DNA from: Euonymus europaeus
Taxonomy: Eukaryota > Streptophyta > Magnoliopsida > Celastrales > Celastraceae
Reading direction: 5' to 3'
DNA length: 64,000 bases
Assembly: GCA_963580455.1 (NCBI GenBank)
Contig: OY756957.1
Coordinates: forward strand, 29,542,501-29,606,500
This document shows, in pieces, positions 46,649 to 57,639 of the stretch. The notes beneath the pieces were generated by a model. The model searched no databases. It saw only the letters and a list, made by a program, of their open reading frames with translations, and had not been told where the DNA came from. Every line of letters starts with the position of its first letter. Positions within the stretch are counted from its first letter, which is position 1. A program made the position numbers and the translations under genes.

Positions 46649-49395
46649 TCATAAACAACTATAGAGTTAAATGTTAATATTTAATTAACTAATTAAGTGC
46701 ATGAATTACTGTCGCAGCTGTCTTAGGTAAATGGTGCTTTGTCACTTCACAACATGAGAAGCACCAACTCTTTCGTGTGTATCAAAGGCTTATTTTATTT
46801 TGAAAGTATAATAATTGATAGTTGGGTTAGTAAAATTTTGTGGTAATTGAAAATTTTGATTAATTCCAATTTGTTTGTTCACCCAACATGTTGACATTTC
46901 GTCTCGACATGTTGACTAACCGTGGACTAAAAGTGTATGAATAATCATATTAGATTTTTTTTTTGTTAAGACTTGGATGATAGTGACCGAGTCGAAACAT
47001 GTCAATTTTGTAGTTACTAAAAGTTATAAGCCTGCCTATTAAATTTATTAAATTTGGTAAGACTTAACACGTACCAATATTGCCATTATATATTGTTTAA
47101 ATCATTATTCGACTTGTAAATGTCATTTTTTCCAAACTAATATCATTGTTAACTCCATTTTAATTGTTACATTTGCGATCAACTAATAAATAAATCATGG
47201 CTCTTCACAATTCCAAGCAGAATCTTAGACTAGCATATATTATTGAGGATTTTCTTTTCTCTCTCTTCGAACATACAAATGTTGTCTCAGTTGTGTCCAT
47301 TACTAAATTTGGCAAAACCTTAACAACAAAACATCGTTATGACTCTTTTTTTGTGGAAGTTTTTCTTAATTTGGCAAAAACAATATTTAAGAAAAATGGG
47401 CTTGTTCCTTTGTTGGGTCCTTACCGAGTTATCATCACAGTATTGGCAGGTTTGAATGACAAGCCTATATGGTCATTAGATGGGCCATTAGGGCACACAA
47501 ACCATCTTTTGTAGAACAACGTGGGCTTGAAAGAGTAAGGAAAAGCCCAATTCGTAAACCTTGTCAAGCGACAAGCGGTCAACCATCAAAAGGAGAGAAG
47601 GCTCACGAAAAAGCAAACTAAAAAGATAATTTCACGTGAGCTCAGCCTCGCACGAGCCGCCTGCGCTACCTGAGCGGGATGATGAGCCCCTGGTCCCTGA
47701 ATAAGACCCTTTGACCCCACAAACCTGACACAAACCCCACAATCCTCTCTCGCACGTGCAAACTACCACGCGGGCATGGAGTTGATATTTGACCCATTTG
47801 ACTTTTGACTATAATACGCCTCAAAGCCAATGGTCAGGATACGATGTGATTGTGATAAGAGATCTGTACCGTCGATAGGGGACATCTCGGGAACTTTGAG
47901 GTCCAGTGTGCTCATGTTGGTCGTGGCAGGAAAAGGCCGACACATAATGCTGACATGTCGGTTTTGTTTGATGAAAGAATTTGCAAATTTTCGGTGTCTT
48001 TGATGATTTATTTTTGGCTTGACATATTACCGACAGGCCTCGCCTATGCCACGTGGACGATGTATAGTTGTTGGATTAATGACACGTGGATAAAGAGCAA
48101 AAGTGGGGACCATTGGATTAGCGCGACTTGCGCAACTAAACCGACATGGTGCATGTGATGGCAATGAAAATGGGCTTTTGTTTTGGGTTACATTTATTAA
48201 GAAAGCGGGTCTACTAAAATTTTCTTTCTGTTTCCTTGTTTTTTTTTGAAAATTATATTTTGCCCCAAAAATCTAATTTTAATTTCAGAATTGCCCTTTA
48301 GTTAATTTGACATAACCATCATAGGCCATAGCCCATCGACGAAACGGCAGGTGGTGCTTTTGATAATTTTGCTGAGGGATATGATAACATAGAAATCAAG
48401 TTAAAATCTGTTTAATGGTTGGTTTATTGGGCTGGGCCCCTCAAGTGGAACAGATGAATAAAAAAAATAAAAAATTGGAACAAACATGAAGCATGGCCCA
48501 TGATACAACTGGAATTTCTCATGTCTAAAAAAACAAAAATCCTTTATTAATTATTTGATGATTATTTTCAGATGAGAAAAAGAAAATATGTTCCTTGAGC
48601 CTGGACTTAGAATCAGATGCTCATTTCAGTGATTTGTCCATTTGAAAGTTGCTTTAACTCATACTTAGATAAAATAATTTTATACTAATAAAACAGTCGA
48701 GTTGAGGGACTATTTATGGTCAAATTATATGGAAAACATAGATGTTTTGAGTCGATTTTCATTAGAAAAAATACTCCTTGTGGTTATGCAACACTTTGGC
48801 TCATGACAATAGTTCAAAAAAAAAAATTGTTTGACTTCTTTCTCAATTAGAAAAAATATTTTCATATAATTTAAAGGGAAACTGTTTAAAATATTCAGTA
48901 ATTCATAAGATTTATGCACAATTACCTAGCAAAAATGGTAAAGATTAGTTTAATTAATGACTATTTACTTCCAAATATACTAAAACATATCCATTAATGC
49001 TAGGAAAATAAAATGTTTTTTGCCTACTAAGACCCAAATAGACCCAACAAAGCAGATCCAAAGTAACAATTTTTTTGGTCTAAATGAACTAAAGATAGTC
49101 AATTAACTGCCAAAACACCCAAATATTCATATAAATGTAACAAAGAGGGCTATCCAAATTCCAAAACTCTATTTTTTCATCATCCTGTCCTCTTTTCCTT
49201 GTAAAGATAACCCCCACAACAAACACTCTCAGAATCCTTTTTTTTTGGGTACCTGGAGAACAAACTGAACCGTCAAGTACTCCTACAAGCTTTCATACTA
49301 GTGCATAAAACCCTCAATTACGGCCTCAACTTTTGTTGACAATTTTCTCTCCCTCTCTCTTATTGTCCCAATGAATTTCTTGATGAAGGTGAAGC
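46649..49395. other. Long spacer without supported gene
   Basis: The 105-codon open frame at 47197-47514 resembles no family I know. The stretch at 47640-48160 is more GC-rich than its surroundings and might be a transposon remnant, but I find no ends or coding similarity. The last 200 bases should include promoter and leader of the next gene. Confidence 0.4.
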
Positions 49396-51938
49396 ATGGT
49401 TGAAATTGGGTCTAGAACAATGGGAGAGGGAGATGGGTATAACCGTACTTGGCCACCCATTGGAGCTCCTTTGTTGAACGTGCAAAGAGATGAGCACTGG
49501 AGCAATTTTGACAACTCGGTTAATGCTGTGTCGTTTGGTTTCGTAGCTACTGCAATTCTAATTTCTATGTTCTTGGTTATGGCAATCTTTGAGAGATTTC
49601 TCAGACCTACATCAACTGCCGGTGGTCGAAGACACGGTGACCTGGAGTCCCAGACCGATTTCCATGGCAAGCTTGGTCAACCTTCACCCAATGTGAGTGA
49701 CCCGTTCGTCCCATTTTGGTGTCTTTTTATGTATTTAACAATCTATGGATGCACAAAGTGTTTTCCATGTCTGGGTTCTGATCAAGATCCTTTTTTTTAA
49801 CTCTAATATATGATTTTCTTCCTCTTGAGTTATTGAAGTGGTAAGAAATTAATGTTCTATTTTTGACAATTTGGTTGGTTGTTTTGATTTTTCCAGATAG
49901 TGATGATGATGGTTGGTCTGACATAAAGTTTCGGTGCTCTATACTTTCCTTCATAATAATGTGTACTGTGTTTTGGATTACTATTAAGCATGCTTTTCAG
50001 TGTTTGATTTGCTTTGGCGTGGGGAACTTTAGCCAAATTTGTTTTCTTTCAGAATGTGCCTCATTTCATCTCTATTTCTTGAAGTTTGCATTATGTTTAG
50101 ATTGACCACATATTTTGTTCTAAAGTCTCATTACCCAAATGATCCGAGGGTAAATTCAATAGTAAATCATCCTTATAGTCCAATCAACTTGTGGGTGTAA
50201 AAGTTGCAGAAAAGTCATATGATTTAACCACATAAAGAGAGGAAATTATGGAGGATCCCTCTACCTCACACATGATCATCCGAATTCACATGTTCTAGTC
50301 AAATTTCCATCATTTAAGGACTTTTTGTGTATAGTAATTATGATTGTTGGGGCTATGGCCCATCCAAGTTGTAGTCTAGTGACTGTTTAGTCCCAAACAA
50401 AACTGTCTTAGGACTTCACAAGGTACTACTCTGTGTTTAGACCCACACAAGTGGATATTAGCCATCAAATTTATTTGTACCTAACTTTGTGCTCCTCAGC
50501 ATGGGCAATGGCCTTGTCGGGGACAGGTTTTGTGGGCAAGCCTTAGTTTATGGTCTTGGTGTATATTTTTCTATGAACTTGTGTGTCCAGCTAGCTTCAT
50601 TAAATGAACAAATTGTGCATTGTACTTGGTCTAGTGCATTATCATGTGCTATTGAAGTAAGATTATGATGGCAATTGGACTAGTTAGTTCTTAAGGATTC
50701 CATCAATGATCCTGTGTGGGATCTTCTATGTGCCATAACTTTGAAGGAACACACAAGGCCCACCTCATAATCCAACTTAAAGTACTTAATTGCTTAATTT
50801 CAGCCAAAACTCTTATGCAATGCATGTTATAGAAAGTTCAATAGTTTCTTGTAGGATTTACTGTGCAATTATTCTGAAGGATAATATATGCACACTTTTT
50901 TTGGCTGGCGCTCCTCAGCGACATCAGTTCCATGTCAACAGTACAGATCCTCGAGTCAATATCATTCTCTAAGTGTACACATGAGTCTGTCTTGATTTAG
51001 TTAATCTGTCTCTCTGTATTTGGTTTTTTCAATTTATTTATAAAAAACTCAATTGGTGCGTTGAACTGTAAGTCCACAAATTATGCAATCACAACATTAT
51101 TGGATTGCAGAGTTCGAATTGTGGACGATTTTTGTGTGTGTATTTAGCTATGTAGAAGGCATAAAAGATAATGTAGAATTAGCTAATGCTTCTTCCTCTT
51201 GTGCTTTTCCTAAACCTTCTCGTTTTGGTATAGTTTTGTTGAGTTTGATTGTTTGTGTCCGAATATTGTTGCAAATTGATTTTGTTTTACGACCTGTGGT
51301 TGGGGTACGGTACATCGCATCATTACTCTGAGATTCATCATGTTATCTCAATTTGAGACATTGGAAATTTGTTGTCTGTGGTTGCTTCAGTTGTAAGATA
51401 ATGCCTACTTCAATATTTGAGGCCTGAAGATCGGGCGCCTTTGTAAAGTTACACACTGTATCTTTAGTGATTCCAGTCGACCAATATTAGTCCACTGTTC
51501 TGTGGGAAGCTTGAAAATGGTCCTGCTGGTGATTATTTGTAGAGCCCACATTTATATTCCTCAGCATGAAATTATAGGCAAAAATAAATGGTTAGACACT
51601 GATTTTTCATATTCTTGAGATTTGTTCAAAACTCGGAATTTCTCGTGGCTTTATCAGTCTGGTCGGTGTATAAACTTTGATGTGCCGATTTTTGTCATAC
51701 ATTGTGAATATAGTCATTTGGGAACAGTTTTATGCTTTCTGAATTCTTATTAATCTTTCTTGACAAAATTTTGCAGATGACTGTGTATGCTAGTGGAGTT
51801 TCCGTCCTGATGCCTGGAGATAACATTCCCAGCTTCATTGCACACCCAGCCCCCGTGCCTTGTCCTCCCGAACGGAATCCATGGCCACGCCATCAACACA
51901 ATCCATCTCCCAACCCCGCCACAAATTCAAGTTCATGA
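49396..51938 (+). CDS. Small single-membrane-span plant protein of unknown function
   Basis: Two exons (49396-49692 and 51777-51938) are separated by a 2.08-kb intron and give 152 residues. The N-terminal part has WPPIGAPLL and RDEHWSNFDNSVNAVSFGF. It leads straight into one hydrophobic segment (SFGFVATAILISMFLVMAIF, residues 46-65). A charged stretch (ERFLRPTS) follows. Exon 2 begins MTVYASGVSVLMPGDNIPSF and continues with the proline-rich AHPAPVPCPPER. I recognise this as a conserved, unnamed plant family. The two halves fit in phase 0. The protein is probably an integral membrane protein with a cytosolic proline-rich tail, but orientation and function are unknown. The ATG at 49420 is an alternative start. 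Confidence 0.85.
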
Positions 51939-52659
51939 CAGGAAAGCTAGGCTTTGCAATATGCTTGCTACCCAGCTACGGTATGATACATGGTCAAGTT
52001 AAATTATCTTCACCAAGCATCCAAGTAAGGAACTGCCATTTTCACCAAAATTTCTTTTATTATGTGTACATAGTATTAGTTTTTGATGGGGTTGGATGGC
52101 TTGTGTGTATGTATCTCCAAAGTGATGGAGCAAGCCTCTACCTATGGTCAGGTACCTTTGTATTCTCTCATCTTTTCCATGTTTAAAATTTTATGGATCT
52201 TTAAAGATTGGACTTGTTGACCAGTAAATGAAGCTTGTATACTTCCGTGAAATTGAGGAGCTTATGTTGCAAGAAACGGCTACTTCACTAGTTCAAAATT
52301 CAAATTGTTTATGTGAGCACTGGCCGAAGATTGTTACGACTTATGCTACGTTTGCTATGCAAGTTCCAGCCAGAACGGTGTTAGTGTTCTGTTTTTGTTA
52401 TTGATTTCTGATTAGAGAGGTATAAATACATACGAACATATCCAACATACATGATTTGAATACCCATAACACTGACAGTTCACACTCTCTCTCAAACTGA
52501 GGATGATTGCACGGAGATTATCCAAAGTTTGTGAAGCAGAAACTAAAATCGAGCAACGGTGTGAGTATTCACAAAGAAATCAATCAACTAAAGGAACCAA
52601 CTAAAGAGTAGAAGAAACAAAAGGTATGGTAAGTGTACACCAACAATACTTTCCGTTTG
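51939..52659. other. 3' region and spacer
   Basis: The left end is probably the 3' UTR of the preceding gene. GTGAGCACTGGCCGAAGATT at about 52314 recurs at about 52890, so the repeat region to the right has an outlying piece here. Confidence 0.45.
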
Positions 52660-53230
52660 GAACCATGAATTCCATTGACATTGGAACCGGAACTTGGGAC
52701 CGATCTTGTTGGGTTACGATTCCATAGTGGGCCTTCAGTGATTCATCGTCAAACCCATAACCCACGTCTATGCGGCTTTTATTAAATAGTAAGTGGCCAT
52801 CATAGGCAAACCTGTGCTAAATTTGGTTGGGCCATGATTATTATGTAGGCCTTCAAGGCTTCAGCTTCTAAATTTCAAATCGTTTACTGTGAGCACTGGC
52901 CGAAGATTGTTTACAGAAAGCGTAACTGGCCCGAATCATGTTGGTGTTATTCTGTTACAATACGATTCCGAAGTGGGCCTTCGGAGATTCAATCGTCAAA
53001 CCCATGAGTCCATGACCCATTGGCCATTAGGCCCATTACTTTGGGGCTGTTATTAAGAGAGATAGCGGCCCTGAATTCCGCGGCCCAATAATGTTCATAC
53101 CCAAACCTGGGCTAAATTTAGTTGGGCTTCGATTACTAAGTGGACCTTCAAGGCTTGGACGTCTAAATTAAGCAATAACCCGCTACTATGAACTACTCGG
53201 CCCAATATCAGTCCATACCAAACCCAACTT
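52660..53230. repeat. Degenerate tandem repeat, two units
   Basis: Three blocks recur in the same order. ACGATTCC...AGTGGGCCTTC...CGTCAAACCCAT is at about 52718 and again at about 52958. GCTAAATTTGGTTGGGC...GCCTTCAAGGCTT is at about 52814 and 53110. TCTAAATT ends both. Unit offset is about 240-296 bp. No ORF spans it. It may be a decayed satellite or two overlapping transposon fragments. Confidence 0.6.
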
Positions 53231-54283
53231 CCCTATCACAAGACAAGAAATAGGACAATGTGTATCAGCCTACATTACTATACCCAACCCCAAGCTCTGA
53301 GAGGAAGAGGAGCCCCCGGCCAAAATTTTATACTTTAGGAACTTCAAAAGTTCCTACATCTGATTTGGCAATATTTGGATTTGAATCGGCCCAATAATTA
53401 AGAAACCACCAAAGTAGCAAAAAGTACAAAATAGCTGATACTAAAATCCACCACCACCAACTGTTTAAATTAATAAAATTAGGACCACAACGGCTACCAT
53501 GACTTCCCTACACACAAATCCAAATTTCAATTTATTGATTCTTATTATATCCAAGCCATCCCTCTTTGTCCACAATGGCAAGTTTTCTTTGTGTAGACCA
53601 TGCTTGCATAAAATGCATGTCATCAATTTAATGGACAAAACGAGTGTTCATAGTTCAAGTCCCTCATTGCCACAATCAACTTGTTAGAAGTTATTCATGA
53701 CTATTTGATGATAGACGTTTCTACAATTTATACTTTGTCAGATATAATACATCGATATTACTCTCTATATCAATTTATATTCAATCAAGACATACTCTCT
53801 ACTCAATTTAATATGCCTTTAACAGGCATGTCGCATTTCTCGTCCAATTAGTTGTTAGTCAAGTCGTGGTGTAGAGTGCAGAGTTAAGATAGCACCACAC
53901 CTTGACCATAAAATGCACCTTCAACAACCCAGCCACGGCCAATAAACATTTGACACCCGTTGAACTACGAACCTTTTTGATGAATTGGCAGTCTGTTTCA
54001 CATTGCAATAGCAAAACAAACCAGAGAGGAAGGACAAAGAAGAGCACATTAATTTAGAAACAGAGATCAATTAATGGGATTGCGTATCCAAGTAACCATT
54101 ATCTCATGTCCCTGGCTGTACCAAATCCTCCGACTGACCCTTTGACTTAATAATCACAGTAAAAATAATAAAAAAAGAAAGAGAGGAGAATTAGGACAAG
54201 AGAGAATCTAGGCAGCTTTTCATAGCCCGGAAATCTAACTCCGGCGAGAATGTCTCCGGAAGTGTTGTGTCTCTCCTAACTCT
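53231..54283. other. Spacer without recognisable gene
   Basis: No gene or defined repeat. The right end should carry the 3' UTR of the minus-strand gene ending at 54284. Confidence 0.4.
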
Positions 54284-55147
54284 TTAGAGAAAGATAAAAC
54301 ATTCCAAGGACACAAGTGGGTTTTCAAGCGATTCATTTGCTGTAGCAGTAGTATTTGTGCTACTCAGCCCCTTATTGCCATCCGCACTGTGTTCCTCCAC
54401 TTTCCTTCTCCCATTCTCGGTAGGATCCAATCTGGCCCGAGCCGGTGAACGATTGGTTTTTCTTGTAGGCGGGATCCGACCCATTGTGGATCTGTGGGTA
54501 GCATTCAATCCTTTCCTCTTCCCAGAGCTCTCACCCGGATCCCTCTTATTTGGATCTGGCATTGACCCTCCTCTTGCAAACTGACCCACTTCCCTACTGT
54601 GAACAATCCTCGCTGACCCACCACCGATGGCACCGTTTCTTTTGGCGGGTGAGCGTTCGGATATTCGGGTCGGTGACCTTCCCACTACCCGCTCTCTCTT
54701 TGGTCCTAAATCGTCGGAATACCCGTTTCTGGATGTTGATTTGGCCGGAGATCTTGCCACTCTCTGCCTCACCTCATCCTCATCATCTCTCTTATCAGTA
54801 ATTGCAGGGGTTACACTCTCACTCAAGCTCAAGCTGCATATCTCTGAAACGTCAGAAACCTCTTGCAATCCCTGCTCAACCTTGAAGCCATTGATTTCGT
54901 TGAACTTGTCTGGCAATATTGGTTCAACCCAATGTTTCTTGCATTCCTCTTCTTTTGAATGACTGGGGATGCTTGTTGTTCTTGTTAGAGCCGTTGGTTT
55001 GGGTTCAGGAGTTACGGAGAGAATTTCCTTGACAGTTTCTTCTACCGCGCAAGGCGGTGGTCCTCTGCTTTCATTTGCGGAGTCAGAGCTTGACTGGTGC
55101 TTTTGAGAAGATGAAGAAGCTCTCTCGGTGCTACCACAGCAACCCAT
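54284..55147 (-). CDS. N-terminally acylated, Ser/Arg-rich plant protein of unknown function
   Basis: This is an intronless 287-residue protein. It opens MGCCGS: Gly2 fits N-myristoylation and Cys3/Cys4 fit S-acylation, so plasma-membrane attachment is likely. The middle has a conserved acidic block (LPDKFNEINGFKVEQGLQ, then SDVSEICSLSLSESV) followed by KRDDEDEVRQRV. After that come four basic RSP-type units (ARSPAK, GRSPTR, ERSPAK and NRSPAR), a pattern suited to phosphorylation by proline-directed kinases. Most of the chain is predicted to be disordered. I recognise the layout from a plant family often labelled 'serine/arginine repetitive matrix protein-like', a label that rests on composition. 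No enzyme motif is present. Function is unknown. Confidence 0.85.
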   Translation of the reverse strand: MGCCGSTERASSSSQKHQSSSDSANESRGPPPCAVEETVKEILSVTPEPKPTALTRTTSIPSHSKEEECKKHWVEPILPDKFNEINGFKVEQGLQEVSDVSEICSLSLSESVTPAITDKRDDEDEVRQRVARSPAKSTSRNGYSDDLGPKRERVVGRSPTRISERSPAKRNGAIGGGSARIVHSREVGQFARGGSMPDPNKRDPGESSGKRKGLNATHRSTMGRIPPTRKTNRSPARARLDPTENGRRKVEEHSADGNKGLSSTNTTATANESLENPLVSLECFIFL

Positions 55148-55626
55148 TTCGGCTTCAAGATAAAAGATTCAGGAACTCTAGAGACATTGTCTAAATCAAG
55201 TCGAAAGACAGGAGTTTTCAGTGCCGAAATTTGTGGTGGTAAGACACAAAGTTGTTTTTTTTTGTTTGTTTGTCAAGCACAAGAAGAACAGAAACACTCG
55301 AACTGAACAGAAGGAAGTTTGTAGCTTGAATGAGTGATTCAGTCTATAAAGTGGAAGACAAGACGGGACAATGGGTCGGGTAGTTTCGGCCAGGGTGTGT
55401 TTGGTAAAATTTTTTGATATACAACTTTCTATTTTTTTTTTTCCTAATGTTTAACATATTTTTATATTTTATATTTGGCCAATAGTTAAGAGTGTGAGGG
55501 ATAATTTTGACATTTCATGTATAAGAGTAAAAAAAAAATGCTAAGTAAAATGATAATTATGGAAATGTCATATTTAGAGATAAAAATGTTGAATAATATG
55601 TTGAATGCTGAATTGTTGTTTGGTTA
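55148..55626. other. Promoter side of the acylated-protein gene
   Basis: The first 200 bases should be leader and proximal promoter of the minus-strand gene. The rest is AT-rich spacer up to the MITE. Confidence 0.45.
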
Positions 55627-55716
55627 GAGTATCTCCAATGGTAGACTCTCTAAATTTTTCAGCGCGGTCCCACTTCTATTACAACAAAACACGACTCCCA
55701 ATACAGTCATATCAAC

Positions 55717-56240
55717 CAAGGTTGTTAGAACTGGACTGAACCGGCCGGTCGGTTGAACCGGTCACCGGCCATGTTACCGGTCCGGTCACACATACATGAA
55801 CCGGGCATTACAGAACCGATCGTTTTTTGTGAACCGGCATTGAACCGGTTCAACCGGTAGAACCGGCTGGTCCCAATGAATCGGATCGGTGAGTTTTTAT
55901 TACAAAATTAATGTTGTTGGTAGGTTTTGAACACATGATCTCCAAATACTAATACAAACACCTTACCATTAGGCTATGACACATTTTATGTTTAAGTTAG
56001 ACATACAAAATCAATATATTGTATTTTTGTAAAATGTTTTTACACATTATTGAATACTAATTTTTTTTTTTATTTTGGATTAAATAATTGTCTATAACAT
56101 ATAAATATATATATATATATATATATGAATATTATATTTTATTGAATCGGTTTGAACCGTTTTGAACCCCGGTTTGAACCTTTGAACCTTAAACCGAAGA
56201 ATTTTTCGGTTCGATGACTGGTCCGATTTTCAAAACCTTG
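55717..56240. mobile_element. hAT-like non-autonomous element nested in the MITE
   Basis: The 524-bp element begins CAAGGTT and ends AACCTTG. It is flanked by the perfect 8-bp direct repeat ATATCAAC (55709-55716 and 56241-56248). Eight-bp duplications and CAAGG ends fit the hAT superfamily. The interior has GAACCGG/CCGGTTC motifs near the left end and a TA microsatellite at about 56106-56127. A tRNA-like segment lies on its minus strand. There is no transposase. Confidence 0.82.
55924..55976 (-). promoter_or_regulatory. tRNA-like A and B boxes inside the hAT-like element
   Basis: On the minus strand TAGCCTAATGG (55976-55966) fits the A box TRGYNNANNGG exactly. GTTCAAAAC (55932-55924) fits the B box GWTCRANNC exactly. 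Their starts are 44 bp apart, as in real tRNA genes. The acceptor stem is not preserved, so this is a tRNA-derived segment and not a tRNA. Confidence 0.55.
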
Positions 56241-56460
56241 ATATCAACAAAACACATATTTCAATACAATTTTTTTCAATTTTCATTCACAAACACTCTA
56301 AATATCAAGCATCAATATCATTTTTCTCATACTTTTCTACCATATTTCATTTTTTTCTACCATTTTACACATTTTTCAATACAATTTTTTCAAATCACTA
56401 TCTCTACACACTCCAAAATTTCCAGCGTCATTTTCAAGTGCCCCATTACACTTGCTTCTA

Positions 56461-57639
56461 GGTTAATATTTATATGTAGCTTATATATTACATGCGGTTA
56501 TGTATGTTGTTTATAATTGTTTACTAAACACCGAACAAGTAGTGTGAGAAGCTGTGATAGGAATACAGGGGTCCTGATGAGAGTTGTGCACTTGCACAAT
56601 CAAAGACCAGAAAGTACAGTTTATTCGTTCTTTCTTCCCCGTTGGTATGGCAGTTTGTGTTATTGTGATGATTGCATTACATACTTTTAATATTTAGATT
56701 TGCCCAACAAAAAGGTGATAATCAAACTATCAAAGGTCGATCACCAAAACCCAAATTCGAATCTCAGAAAGGAAAAAAAAAAAAAAAAAAAACTAGTTCG
56801 GATGGGCTCGAATATCACTAAAGCAAGTCAGCCAGCCTTAGATTATAAAAGACGTATATACGATACACAGATACTTTTGAAGTTTATTTTTTAAAAAGCA
56901 TTGAATCATATATAACGGTATTAATTTTTAAATTCTTTCTTTATCTTATTTGGAAATAAAACGGAATATAAGGAAAGTAAAGTTAAATCTGTCTGTTATT
57001 TTGAAGAATTGACTCCTTTTTTTTTCTCTTCCCCTCTCCCTTCTTTCTTGTGATTTTCACATTAACCAAACAAAACTGACACTAAAAGGACAATTAAACC
57101 TCTGTTCACAAATAATTTTCACAATATTTCTTAAAACTTTGAAAAATATGAAAAACGTTCAAAAAGAATTTAAAATACTTTAATTATCACTTTCAAAATG
57201 GATGTGCACAAGAGAGTTCATATACAGAAGGCCGTTGGTGTTTGGCATTTTTTATTAAACTACACATAGAGAACTCCAAAAGCACTAAAACCCCACAGGT
57301 TCCTTCATCACTGTGAGACTCCAATACAAGCTCAAACTCTCGAAAGTTTTATTTTTTTTGGATACTTGTCTCAACCGCTGATTCAGGGTTATCAAAGGAT
57401 ATCTGTTACTCATTCAATTGGATTACTTTCCCTTTCTGAACAATTCTGCAAATCTCACATTCAAGTCTCAGACTTGCTTCTATACATGAACCGGTTGATT
57501 TTAACTCTCTATCGTGTTTTTTGCTCTTCTTCTTCTTCTTCTGTTGTAGCCGTTTGTTTCCCCGGAAAGTATCCGGGAAAGGGAAACGAAACTAGAAAAA
57601 GTTTTTTTTTTTTTCTAACTTCAAATTGGGTTGCGAATA
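56461..57639. other. Spacer and leader of the SRF gene
   Basis: No gene is visible. An A-rich run lies near 56771-56791. The last 300 bases are T-rich and CTT-rich and probably contain the promoter and 5' UTR of the receptor gene. Confidence 0.45.

Larger units (their letters stand above)
55627..56460. mobile_element. Tourist-like MITE, second copy, split by a nested element
   Basis: 55627-55716 and 56249-56460 together match the complement of the intact MITE at 24768-25063. Shared blocks include ATTTTTCAGCGCGGTCCCAC, CGACTCCCAATACAGTC, AACAAAACACATATTTC and TTTCTACCATTTTACAC. The left end (GAGTATCTCCAATGG) differs from the intact end at a few bases, and the right end is more decayed. The interruption is the element at 55717-56240. 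Confidence 0.85.

Noticed and set aside
47197..47514. 105-codon open frame
   Set aside because: It begins with ATG but shows no recognised motif, no splice partner and no homology I know. It is plausible by chance in this length of spacer.
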